Source of the DNA: JABJMC01 sp964473745
Lineage (GTDB): Bacteria > Patescibacteriota > Gracilibacteria > UBA1369 > UBA12473
Assembly: GCA_964473745.1 (NCBI GenBank)
Contig: CAYYQE010000018.1
Coordinates: 1 to 29,191 of the forward strand
Reading direction: 5' to 3'
DNA length: 29,191 nucleotides
This document shows positions 6,332 through 16,369 of the stretch, one piece after another (within the stretch, counting starts at the first letter, position 1; each line of letters starts with the position of its first letter). Both the position numbers and the translations under genes were made by a program. The notes beneath the pieces were generated by a model. It saw nothing but the letters and a program-made list of their open reading frames with translations, searched no databases and was not told the DNA's origin.

Positions 6332-9300
6332 ATGAAGAAAACCCTCTCTAAAATTGTTCTGATCTTAATCATTTTTAGTTTAAGTTCTTTCAATTTTGAA
6401 AAAAATATTACACACGCCGCTGCAACGATATACGCCAATAGCTCAACGGGTGATGATTCTACTGGAGATGGTTCTTCGGGTTCTCCATACCTGACTTTTC
6501 ACAAAGCTTATACCGAGGCCGCCAGCGGAGACACTATAAACCTTACCGGGACTTTTACTTGGACCGATGCCGGCGAAACAGGAGATACAACGGATGGATA
6601 TACTATTGGAAAAAATTTAACCATTCAGGGCCCATCAGGAGGCGCAACAATTGTTCAGGCCTCCGCTAGTGAGGGAACAGCAACAAGTAGAGTTTTTACG
6701 GTTTCGGCTGGTTACACCGTTACTTTTGATGATTTAACAATTAGATATGGACGGCGAACAAATTACCCATATTACGGTGGAGGTATTTACAACCTAGGAA
6801 CGACAAACGTAAATCGTTGTAATGTATCGAATAATTACGCGGCCTATTCAACCTCGGGATACGGAGGGGGAATTGCCAATGCTGGCACATTGTATGTTGA
6901 TGATAGCACCATTAACGATAACTACGCGTATTCACAAGGAGGGGGGGTAGTGAATGCTTATTTAGCAGATGGGTCCAATACTGCCTACATTACGAATTCA
7001 ACAATTGCTTTTAATTCAACGTCCGCCACCGTTGCCACTGTTGGTGGGGCTGGATTTTTCATAAGATCAGGTACAGGTTATGTCACCAATTCCACTATTG
7101 CTTATAACACTGCTCCTAACGGGACAGGTGATACAACCGGAATTGATATAAAAAGCGGATCAACGCTTCATATCAAAAATTCAATTGTCGCTAAAAATGA
7201 AGTAAATGGAAATAATGTTAATTACGCTAGTGGTAATTTCTTTGATATCACAAATAGCGGAACACTAAATGACAATGGTGGAAATGTTTTTGGTAAAGTA
7301 AGCACCGCTTATAATGGAGTGAGTTTCCATGCGACGACATGGTACGATTTATATGGAAATGGCGCCGGGGATAATGTTTTTACATTACATAATACCGCCA
7401 CCACCGGGTCTTTAAATCTTGATACAAGCTTAAGTACCAACGATGGCACTACTGGGACAAAAACACTCGCCATCACAGATGCAAGCAGTGTGGCTGTTGG
7501 CAATGCACAAGACACTGCCAATGGCTCAGTTTCTATTCCTACTGCAGATCAAAGAAGCTTTACCAGGACAGCCTCGAAAGACGTTGGATCATTTGAGTAT
7601 GATGCAGATTACACGCCAAGCGAGCCGACAGTACAAGCTTCAAGTGTGGTTTTCTCGTCAGTTGAATTTGTGCAAACCGACCTTGATTGGACAGTTGGAA
7701 ATGGATCAAAAAGTATAGTTTTTATGAAGGAGGGGAGTACGGGAACCGCCACGCCAGTTGATGAAACTACTTATACTGCCAGTGCGACATTTGAGAGCGG
7801 AACACAGATCGGTTCTACCGGCTGGTACGCCGTTTATAATGGTAGTGGTTCTTCGGTAACAGTTACCGGACTTTCAGAAGGCACTGACTATATTGCCCAA
7901 GTTTTTACTTATAATGGTATTACTGATGGCATTGAAGATTACCTCACTGATACCGCGACAAATAATCCAGAAACAGACACCACCGCCGAAGTCACAGAAC
8001 CAACATCACAAGCTACAAATATAGTCTTTTCATCTACGAATTACACCGAGACAACAGCCACCTGGACTAATGGAAACGGGACAAGTCGAATCGTTTTTAT
8101 GAAAGCTGCGGATACTGGCACCGCCACCCCAGTTGATGATACCGAGTATACAGCCAACGCCACCTTTGGGAGTGGGACCCAAATCGGATCAACGGGATGG
8201 TATGCAGTTTATTCTGGCACCGGGACAACAGTTGACGTAACTGGACTAATCGCGGGCACAGACTACATAGTTCAAGTTTTTGAACTTGATAGTTACCTAA
8301 CCCAATACGATTATCTAACAGATACAGCTACCAACAATCCAAAAACACAAGCCACAACCGCTGTAGAGACTCCCTCCACTCAGGCGACGAATCTCGCCTT
8401 CTCATCAGTCGCCTATACTCAAGTGGATTTGTCATGGACAAACGGCGATGGGGATAGAAGAGCTGTTTTTATGAGGCAGGACAGTACTGGCACAGCCGCC
8501 CCCGCAGATGATACTGCTTATACCGCAAATTCAGTTTTTACAACTGGTGATCAAATAGGTTCTACTGGGTGGTTTTGTGTTTATGATGGCACTGGGACTA
8601 GTGTGACGGTCACGGGACTGATAATGAATACAGATTACATAGCTCACGTCGTTGAATACGGTACAAGCGGAGCGGTTTATAAGTATTTAACAAGTTCGGA
8701 TACCGATAACCCAAATACTCAGACAACGGATAATGTTACAGAACCAGATACTCAAGCTTCGGATTTGGTTTTTTCATCAGTCAGTCCTACTCAGATGGAT
8801 ATTTCTTGGACAAATGGAAATGGAGATGAACGAGTAGTGTTTTTAAGAAAAGCCAGCACTGGGACAGCCACTCCGGTTGATGATACGGTTTATACTGCTA
8901 ACACAGTTTTTGAAAGTGGAACGCAGATCGGCTCCACGGGATGGTACGCTGTTTATGCTGATACCGGAACAAGCGTAACTGTTACCGGACTTACGCCCAA
9001 TAAAACATATATCGCCCAAGTTTTTGAATATAATTATAGTGGGTCAACATATGATTATTTTACTGACGTCGACACAGATAACCCAAACACCCAATCTACC
9101 AGTGCAGTAGCTTCGAATTTGCTAACAAATCCTGGAGCTGAAGAAGGGACTACTACCGGCTGGACTGTGACAAATGGTGGAAATGGCTGGGCTGTTACGG
9201 CCGGCTATGCCCAGGAGGGAGTAAAAGGCTTCATTGCCTCGTATAATTGGGGGACTTTGAGCCAAGAAGTGGACTTGCTAGCCAGTGGATATACAGCAGA

Positions 9301-12300
9301 TTACTTAGATGATACTCAACCTCTTGTTACTTTTGGCACATATATAAAAGCAACCAGCGGATTTAAGGGAGGATGTACAACCGACCCCTACTCTTTCAAA
9401 GTCGAGCTAAGAAACGCTAGTCATTCAGCAATTGAAACATATGATACCGGCAATCAAAATGCCGCTGATAGCTGGACTGAACTAACAGACACTTTTTCTG
9501 ATTATGGAACTGGGTTGCGATATATATATTTTGAACAAAGAGGAGATGATTGCGAATATTGGGCCGGACAATATGGAGTTGTTTTTGATAACGCTACGCT
9601 TTCAGTAGTAGCTGAGCCATCGGAATATACACTTACATATTCAGCTGGCAGTAATGGGTCGGTTACTGGCACAACTTCACAAACAGTAGAACCTGGGGAG
9701 GACGGAACAGAAGTTGTCGCTGTACCAGATACCGGTTATCAATTTGTAAATTGGAGTGATGGATCTATCGTAAGTACCAGAACCGATACAAATGTAAGTG
9801 AAGACATCGATGTCACTGCCAGCTTTTCTCTTAATGTTTATAGTTTAACGTATACAGCCGGTGTTAATGGTTCGTTAGATGGGATTTCTCCTCAAAACGC
9901 TGGCCATGGAGGGGATGGTTTAGAGGTTACGGCGGTCCCCAATGCCGGCTATGCTTTTGATACATGGAGTGATGGAGTGCTTACCGCCGCTAGGACAGAT
10001 ACCAACGTTACTGAAAACCTTTCGGTGACCGCCAGTTTTGTTGATGCTACTGAGGTGGTTTATGCCAACAGCTCAACTGGGAGTGATATTACGGGGACTG
10101 GGACAGCAAACAATCCATATAAGTCATTTACAGTTGCCTATGATGCGGTTAGTTCCGATGGTGTTTTGGATTTAACTGGCACTTTTACCTGGACCGATGA
10201 TGCGGAAACTGGTGATGCGGAAACAACGGGTTACACGATTGCTAAAGATATAACAATTCGTGGGCAGGGCGCGGACGGGACCATTATTCAATCCGTATCT
10301 GCGGACAATACCGCGGATAGAAGAGTTTTTACAATTGCCGCAGGTAGTACAGTCATCATCCAAGATTTAGCCATCAGATATGGTAAAGTCACTGGCACGA
10401 CAGACGAAGGAGGCGGAGTTCTAAATCTAGGAACCGTAACCGTTAATGATTGTGAAATATATAACAATCGTGTGCCTAGCGGATATGGAGGTGGAGGCTT
10501 GTCCAATCGTGACACCATGACGATTAACGATAGTGCAGTTTACAATAACGTTGCGCAATATATGGGTGGAGGAGTTTTGAATAGTTATAACGTTGACGCG
10601 AACGGCTATTTAACAATTACCAATTCTACAATTTACACGAATGAAGTGACTCAGGTTATTGCTTACACAGAAGGAGGAGGTGTCCATTTTCGGAAAGGAA
10701 GTGGGACAATTACTAACACCACAGTTACTGACAACACAGCTTGCGGAGTGGGTGGCGTAGGAATGGATGATTTGAATGGAACAGTTACCTTAAAAAACAA
10801 TATTTTTGCAGGGAATCATCAAAAAGTGCATTCCTATTGTAGTGGCGGATATTATCCCAAGGGATTTGATTTTAGACAGAGTGGTTACGGTAATGTAGTT
10901 GATAACGGTAACAACATTATTGGAGGCTATGCTCAGCATTACAATTTTACTGACAGCACAGATTGGACTGACACGGATCGAGATGGGACGTTTACAAAAT
11001 ATGGAACCGCCACCACTGGGACTTTAAATTTTGCCGATAATGCGGCCCTAAATTCAAGCCCAAACAAAACAAGCACCTTCGCCATAACAGCCGGCAGTAT
11101 TGCCATAAACAATGGGGCAACAGGAACAAATGGAGATGTTACCGTCCCCTCATTAGATCAAAGAGGCGCCGCCCGAAGCAGCACTACTGACATAGGGGCT
11201 TTTGAGTATGAAGGATTATTTTTGGATGTGTATACTTTAACTTATTTAGCTGGGACAGGAGGATCAATCACTGGCTCTGCTTTGCAAAGTATCCCGGATG
11301 GGGCTAATGGGACTGCAATTACCGCCACACCTAATACTGGTTATGAATTTGTAGATTGGAGTGATGAGTCAACGGATAACCCCAGAACAGATTCAAGTAT
11401 TAGTGATGATGTTACGGTCACCGCGAATTTCCAAGTAATAACTTATGATTTAGATTATGCGGCTGGAGCAAACGGATCTTTAACCGGGACAGCTTCACAG
11501 ACTATAGATTATGGCGAAGATGGCACGGCCGTGACGGCCGTTGCTGATGAGGGATACAATTTTATAAATTGGAGCGATGGGTCTGTTACCAACCCAAGAA
11601 CAGACACAAGTGTTACCGCGGATGTTGATGTTTCAGCAACATTTGCCGAAGACTCTTATGCCTTTATTTATGCGGCTGGAGCAAATGGATCTTTAAGCGG
11701 AACAGCTTTGCAAGTAGTTAGTGTCGGAGAAGACGGTTCGGCGGTTACAGCCGTACCTAACACAGGATATTCTTTTGTGAATTGGAGTGACAGTTCAACC
11801 GACAATCCAAGAACCGATACCAACGCATCAGCCAATTTTGCAGTAACCGCAAATTTTAGTGTGGATTCTTATTCGTTTGAATATTCTGCTGGGAGTAATG
11901 GGTCTTTAACCGGAACAACCTCACAAACAGTTGAGCACGGGTCTGATGGAAGTGCTATTACCGTTGTTCCAGCAGCGGGTTATGCTTTTGTGAATTGGAG
12001 TGATAGCTCCACTGAAAATCCAAGAACTGACACCAGTGCCTCGGAAAACATTTCCGTTACTGCTAATTTTGTTATAAATACTTTTTCGTTAACATACACA
12101 GTCGATTCCAGAGGTTCACTCACTGGGACCACCAGTCAAACTATAAATTATGGGGAAGATGGGGCAGCGGTTACAGCCGTTTCAACAAGCGGGTACAACT
12201 TTTTTAGATGGAGTGATGGTTCCACTCAAAACCCAAGAACAGATACAAATGTTACCGCTAACAAAAGCGTCAGAGCTTATTTTATTCGAGATTTATATAC

Positions 12301-15300
12301 TTCAACTTATACTGCTGGAGATAATGGAACAATTGTTGGTGATTTAACTCAAAAAGCTTATTACGGAGATTCAAACAGGCCGGTTGCCGCTATCCCGAAT
12401 GCTGGTTATGTTTTTGTGAATTGGAGTGATAGTTCAACCGAGAACCCAAGAACAGATACAGCTATTTCCGAAAATATTGAAGTCACTGCGAATTTTGGTC
12501 TCAATGCCTATAGTTTAAATTATGCCGCTGGAGCCAATGGGTCATTAACCGGAACAACTTCCCAGTCAATTAATCATGGAGAAAATGGGTCCGCTGTCAC
12601 CGCGGTTCCCAACAGCGGATTTAATTTTGTAAAATGGAGCGATGGATCAGTTACCAACCCTCGCACCGATACCAATGAGAATGTAAATGTTACCGCCACT
12701 TTTGGGGTTGATAGATACGGCTTAACTTATGCTTCCGGATCTAATGGTTCGCTTACTGGGACAACCGCACAGTTGGTTGGTTCCGAAGAGGATGGGGCCG
12801 CCGTAACAGCCGTCCCCTCGACAGGATATTCATTTGTAAACTGGAGTGATGGCTCTACCGAAAGCTCTAGAACCGATTTAGCCATAAGTGAAAGTATGTA
12901 CGTGATCGCAAATTTTGTTATAAATTCCTATACACTTTCTTATGCTGCTGGCGACAACGGCTCTTTAACTGGGACAACTTCACAAACGATAGATTATGGA
13001 TCTAATGGGTCAGCCGTTACAGCCGTTCCGGATTCCGGTTATTATTTCTTAAATTGGAGTGATGGGATGACAGACAATCCTAGAACCGATTTATTTGTTA
13101 CCGGAAACGCTGCCGTGACTGCTAATTTTGAAGAGAACAGAGCCGCTACAACAATCTATGTAAATAGTTCAACTGGTAATGATTCAACTGGCGATGGAAC
13201 TTCCGGAACTCCTTATAAAACATTTTATAAAGGATATTCCATGGCGGCGGCCGGTGATATTTTGGATTTAACCGGAACTTTTACCTGGACTAATGCAGAT
13301 GAAGCCGGAGATAACGTAATTACGGGATATGTGATCGGAAAAAATCTTACCATTCAGGGACAAGGAGCGGATACAACAATTATTCAGTCATCATCTTTGG
13401 ATAATACAGCTGATAGACGAGTGTTTACGATTCTTTCCGGGGCAACCGTAACCATCCAAAATCTAACAATACGATATGGACGTGTTGGAGGATATGGGAA
13501 TGATGGTGGAGGGATTAGAAACCAAGGGACAACAACCATTGAAGATTGTGAGATTTATAATAATAGAACCGTTAGCGATTCTGGAGGGGGGATTTCCAAC
13601 CGACATATTTTGACAGTTAATAACAGCGCTATTTATAACAATGTTGCCTATTATATGGGAGGAGGGGTTGTTAATAGTTATTATATCTCTGACAACGGGT
13701 ACTTAACCATTACAAATTCCACTATTTCATATAATCAACAAACAACCGCTTTAGCATATATGGAAGGAGGAGGAATTCATTTCAGAAAAGGTAGCGGGAC
13801 AATAACAAACAGCACCATAAGCTATAACACCGCAACCGGTGTAGGAGGAGTGGGGATGGATGATCCTGACGGTACTTTAACTATCAAAAACACAATTATT
13901 GCCAATAATATAAGAAGAAACAGTGGCTATTATGTTGACTTTGGATTTAGACAAAGCGGTTATGGAAATATTGTTGATAATGGGTATAACATAGTGGGTG
14001 TTTCACATAACTATACTTGGGAAGGGACAGGAGATTGGACAGACGTAAACCGTGACGGAACATTTGTTTTATATGGAACAACTACATCCGGAACTATTGA
14101 GTTAGAAGATTCGATGAGTTACAACGACAATGTCAGCAAAACAAAAACATTATCTATAGCAAGTGACAGTATTGCTGTAGATGCGGGTGATAGCGCTGAT
14201 AATGGATCAGTTAGTGTGCCAACTGCTGATCAAAGAGATTTTCTTCGCGAAGAAACCCCGGACATTGGAGCTTTCGAATATTTAAGTCCTCCCTCTGACT
14301 CAACCGCGCCTGTGGTTTTCGCTATTTCCGCAACTCCAACAACTACAACAGCCGTTTTTGAATGGACTACAAATGAAGCCGCATCTTCACAGGTTAAATA
14401 TGACCCGAATCAGCTTAATTCAACCGGCACTGATATTTACAATTCAGACGTTGGAGTAACAAGTCATGAAGTGACGTTAACCGGGCTAGTAGCTTGTACC
14501 AAATATTATTATTTAGTTAGTTCGAGCGACGCTGCTGGGAATACAAGTACCAGTGCTGAGGATAATTTTGTCACCCTAGGATGCGCCGGAGATGCAGTGG
14601 CCTCAACCGTGAGTGAGACTGCCGCCCTTCCGGAATATGGCGGAATTGTAAATCAAACCCAAGGTGGATTGACTATTGAATTAGACATTCCGACCGGATT
14701 TGCCGAAGATCCTACAGATTTCCAGATTAAAGGGCTAGAGTCAGAAACAGTACTTGATAGTTTATCTTCGCCAACAAATTACAGTTCGGTGGGAGATTCA
14801 TTATTTGATATAAAAGCGCTCGCCACGCCAGCCACCACTGTTGAGGAGTTTGATTCTGCCGTGGAAGTTTCAATGTCTTATACCGAAGATGATATTGCTG
14901 GATTGAGTGAACCATCTTTAAAAATTTACAGAAATCATGATGAGGAATGGTCCAGTTTAGAGGATTGTACAGTAGATGCCGACGCTAATACGGTAACATG
15001 TACTACTAGTAATTTTTCTGTATTGGGATTGTTTGGAGAAGTAATAGCCTACGAGTTTACATATATCGCCGGAGCAAATGGATCACTTACCGGAGAAACA
15101 GCACAAGAGGTTGAAGTTGGCGGAGATGGGTCTGCCGTAACAGCCGTCCCAGATGCAAATTATAGTTTTGTTTCTTGGAGCGACAGTTCCACCGAAAATC
15201 CGCGAACAGATACAGATGCTAGTGAGGACCTCTCTGTAACAGCAAGTTTTGCCATAAATTCCTATACACTTTCTTATGCCGCTGGGGCCAATGGTTCTTT

Positions 15301-16087
15301 AACTGGGACAACCTCACAAACCATAAACTATGGGGCTGATGCCACCGCTGTCACAGCCGTTCCTAGTGAAGGTTATATCTTTGCTTCTTGGAGCGATAGC
15401 TCTACCGAAAATCCGCGAACAGACACAAGTATTAGTGCGGACCTCTCCGTAACCGCGTCTTTCATAGTCGACACAACCGAGGCCATTATAGAATTTTTTG
15501 GTGGCGGCAGAACTGGATTAATAATTAACCCCGGGGTGGTAGTTGAGGATGAAACAACAAGTTATTTATTTGTTGATACGGAATTACATTGGGCTGAGGA
15601 TTATATCAAAAATTTATATGAGGAAGGTGTTATTTCCGGACGCGATGAAACCCATTTCTTTCCAGATGATCCGATAACAAGAGCTGAATTTGTAAAAATG
15701 GTTGTCATGGTAATGGACTACGAATTATTAGAAGATGTTTTAGAGCCGTCATTTTGGGATTTAAATCTAGATGATTGGTTCACGCCATATATAGAAACAG
15801 CCAAAGAAAATGGAATAATAGACGGATATGGAGACAGTTCTTTCCGGCCTAATATAGAAATAACCAGAGGAGAAGCTCTAAAAATTGCTGTTTCAGCTAT
15901 CTATAAAGGGAAGTTGCCTGAATATGAAGATACATTTAATGATGTTTTACCTTCTGATTGGTTTGCGCCATACGTTATCTATGCTTTCAAAAATGGAATA
16001 GTTACCGGATATGGGGACAATGAATTTGGCCCAGCAAATAGTATGATTAGGGCTGAGGCAGCTAAAATAATTTCTTTGATAAAATAA
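6332..16087 (+). CDS. Giant exported S-layer-anchored adhesin-like protein (SLH, beta-helix, InlB-B repeats)
   Basis: A 3251-residue surface protein. Seen in order: signal peptide (about 1-30, MKKTLSKIVLILIIF, cleavage near HAAA); parallel beta-helix block 1 (31-420); four similar FN3-like repeats of about 125 residues (429-925, each with TQA.n.FSS, W.NG.G, GSTGW..VY and VTGL); a carbohydrate-binding-like module starting LLTNPGAEEG (930-1093); two InlB-B-type repeats (1099-1236); beta-helix 2 (1238-1628); nine InlB-B repeats of about 71 residues (1633-2269); beta-helix 3 (2270-2652); one FN3 (2653-2750); a unique segment (2750-2906); two more InlB-B repeats (2907-3045); three SLH domains (about 3075-3251). 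Each helix block ends DQR...GAFEY or GSFEY. SLH domains bind cell-wall polysaccharide, so S-layer anchoring follows from family knowledge. The ligand is unknown. It is the only gene here of this size, and its internal repeats could recombine. Confidence 0.93.
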   Translation: MKKTLSKIVLILIIFSLSSFNFEKNITHAAATIYANSSTGDDSTGDGSSGSPYLTFHKAYTEAASGDTINLTGTFTWTDAGETGDTTDGYTIGKNLTIQGPSGGATIVQASASEGTATSRVFTVSAGYTVTFDDLTIRYGRRTNYPYYGGGIYNLGTTNVNRCNVSNNYAAYSTSGYGGGIANAGTLYVDDSTINDNYAYSQGGGVVNAYLADGSNTAYITNSTIAFNSTSATVATVGGAGFFIRSGTGYVTNSTIAYNTAPNGTGDTTGIDIKSGSTLHIKNSIVAKNEVNGNNVNYASGNFFDITNSGTLNDNGGNVFGKVSTAYNGVSFHATTWYDLYGNGAGDNVFTLHNTATTGSLNLDTSLSTNDGTTGTKTLAITDASSVAVGNAQDTANGSVSIPTADQRSFTRTASKDVGSFEYDADYTPSEPTVQASSVVFSSVEFVQTDLDWTVGNGSKSIVFMKEGSTGTATPVDETTYTASATFESGTQIGSTGWYAVYNGSGSSVTVTGLSEGTDYIAQVFTYNGITDGIEDYLTDTATNNPETDTTAEVTEPTSQATNIVFSSTNYTETTATWTNGNGTSRIVFMKAADTGTATPVDDTEYTANATFGSGTQIGSTGWYAVYSGTGTTVDVTGLIAGTDYIVQVFELDSYLTQYDYLTDTATNNPKTQATTAVETPSTQATNLAFSSVAYTQVDLSWTNGDGDRRAVFMRQDSTGTAAPADDTAYTANSVFTTGDQIGSTGWFCVYDGTGTSVTVTGLIMNTDYIAHVVEYGTSGAVYKYLTSSDTDNPNTQTTDNVTEPDTQASDLVFSSVSPTQMDISWTNGNGDERVVFLRKASTGTATPVDDTVYTANTVFESGTQIGSTGWYAVYADTGTSVTVTGLTPNKTYIAQVFEYNYSGSTYDYFTDVDTDNPNTQSTSAVASNLLTNPGAEEGTTTGWTVTNGGNGWAVTAGYAQEGVKGFIASYNWGTLSQEVDLLASGYTADYLDDTQPLVTFGTYIKATSGFKGGCTTDPYSFKVELRNASHSAIETYDTGNQNAADSWTELTDTFSDYGTGLRYIYFEQRGDDCEYWAGQYGVVFDNATLSVVAEPSEYTLTYSAGSNGSVTGTTSQTVEPGEDGTEVVAVPDTGYQFVNWSDGSIVSTRTDTNVSEDIDVTASFSLNVYSLTYTAGVNGSLDGISPQNAGHGGDGLEVTAVPNAGYAFDTWSDGVLTAARTDTNVTENLSVTASFVDATEVVYANSSTGSDITGTGTANNPYKSFTVAYDAVSSDGVLDLTGTFTWTDDAETGDAETTGYTIAKDITIRGQGADGTIIQSVSADNTADRRVFTIAAGSTVIIQDLAIRYGKVTGTTDEGGGVLNLGTVTVNDCEIYNNRVPSGYGGGGLSNRDTMTINDSAVYNNVAQYMGGGVLNSYNVDANGYLTITNSTIYTNEVTQVIAYTEGGGVHFRKGSGTITNTTVTDNTACGVGGVGMDDLNGTVTLKNNIFAGNHQKVHSYCSGGYYPKGFDFRQSGYGNVVDNGNNIIGGYAQHYNFTDSTDWTDTDRDGTFTKYGTATTGTLNFADNAALNSSPNKTSTFAITAGSIAINNGATGTNGDVTVPSLDQRGAARSSTTDIGAFEYEGLFLDVYTLTYLAGTGGSITGSALQSIPDGANGTAITATPNTGYEFVDWSDESTDNPRTDSSISDDVTVTANFQVITYDLDYAAGANGSLTGTASQTIDYGEDGTAVTAVADEGYNFINWSDGSVTNPRTDTSVTADVDVSATFAEDSYAFIYAAGANGSLSGTALQVVSVGEDGSAVTAVPNTGYSFVNWSDSSTDNPRTDTNASANFAVTANFSVDSYSFEYSAGSNGSLTGTTSQTVEHGSDGSAITVVPAAGYAFVNWSDSSTENPRTDTSASENISVTANFVINTFSLTYTVDSRGSLTGTTSQTINYGEDGAAVTAVSTSGYNFFRWSDGSTQNPRTDTNVTANKSVRAYFIRDLYTSTYTAGDNGTIVGDLTQKAYYGDSNRPVAAIPNAGYVFVNWSDSSTENPRTDTAISENIEVTANFGLNAYSLNYAAGANGSLTGTTSQSINHGENGSAVTAVPNSGFNFVKWSDGSVTNPRTDTNENVNVTATFGVDRYGLTYASGSNGSLTGTTAQLVGSEEDGAAVTAVPSTGYSFVNWSDGSTESSRTDLAISESMYVIANFVINSYTLSYAAGDNGSLTGTTSQTIDYGSNGSAVTAVPDSGYYFLNWSDGMTDNPRTDLFVTGNAAVTANFEENRAATTIYVNSSTGNDSTGDGTSGTPYKTFYKGYSMAAAGDILDLTGTFTWTNADEAGDNVITGYVIGKNLTIQGQGADTTIIQSSSLDNTADRRVFTILSGATVTIQNLTIRYGRVGGYGNDGGGIRNQGTTTIEDCEIYNNRTVSDSGGGISNRHILTVNNSAIYNNVAYYMGGGVVNSYYISDNGYLTITNSTISYNQQTTALAYMEGGGIHFRKGSGTITNSTISYNTATGVGGVGMDDPDGTLTIKNTIIANNIRRNSGYYVDFGFRQSGYGNIVDNGYNIVGVSHNYTWEGTGDWTDVNRDGTFVLYGTTTSGTIELEDSMSYNDNVSKTKTLSIASDSIAVDAGDSADNGSVSVPTADQRDFLREETPDIGAFEYLSPPSDSTAPVVFAISATPTTTTAVFEWTTNEAASSQVKYDPNQLNSTGTDIYNSDVGVTSHEVTLTGLVACTKYYYLVSSSDAAGNTSTSAEDNFVTLGCAGDAVASTVSETAALPEYGGIVNQTQGGLTIELDIPTGFAEDPTDFQIKGLESETVLDSLSSPTNYSSVGDSLFDIKALATPATTVEEFDSAVEVSMSYTEDDIAGLSEPSLKIYRNHDEEWSSLEDCTVDADANTVTCTTSNFSVLGLFGEVIAYEFTYIAGANGSLTGETAQEVEVGGDGSAVTAVPDANYSFVSWSDSSTENPRTDTDASEDLSVTASFAINSYTLSYAAGANGSLTGTTSQTINYGADATAVTAVPSEGYIFASWSDSSTENPRTDTSISADLSVTASFIVDTTEAIIEFFGGGRTGLIINPGVVVEDETTSYLFVDTELHWAEDYIKNLYEEGVISGRDETHFFPDDPITRAEFVKMVVMVMDYELLEDVLEPSFWDLNLDDWFTPYIETAKENGIIDGYGDSSFRPNIEITRGEALKIAVSAIYKGKLPEYEDTFNDVLPSDWFAPYVIYAFKNGIVTGYGDNEFGPANSMIRAEAAKIISLIK

Positions 16088-16177
16088 AAATATCTTCTTG
16101 CGTTTTTGGGTTGACCAATTATTATGGATGCAGTCTTCCACTCCTGCTTTCCATATTAGTCTTTATCCCGCAGAGGA

Positions 16178-16357
16178 GTGAAAAACCCACACAAACAAGC
16201 TCTAATTAAGAACATTTTCAGACTTGCCCGTGGGATCAAGCGCTCCAATAATATAGCCAGAAAGGCAGATTTAAAATATGGTATGCTTGCCAACAAGCAG
16301 CGCAGTTTTGATGCCCTTAAAATCAAAAACATTAGGAAAAAACTTCAAAACCACTAA
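16178..16357 (+). CDS. Small basic protein, 59 aa, unknown
   Basis: A GTG-started frame of 59 residues ending TAA, 12 nt before the aminotransferase start. It is rich in Lys and Arg (KNIFRLARGIKRSNNIARK, then KIKNIRKKLQNH at the end), with no acidic cluster and no hydrophobic helix. A purine-rich AGAGGA directly abuts the GTG, closer than a normal Shine-Dalgarno. The next in-frame stop upstream is at 16157, so no other common start codon extends it. It could be a nucleic-acid-binding protein or a leader peptide for the operon. The close spacing and clean reading frame argue for a gene; I recognise no family. Confidence 0.45.
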   Translation: MKNPHKQALIKNIFRLARGIKRSNNIARKADLKYGMLANKQRSFDALKIKNIRKKLQNH

Positions 16358-16369
16358 TTTACCTCTAGC

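Noticed and set aside
16111..16139. TTGACC as the -35 box of a promoter for the basic ORF and aminotransferase
   Set aside because: No acceptable -10 box at 16-18 bp spacing; TATTAT is too close and TATTAG too far.
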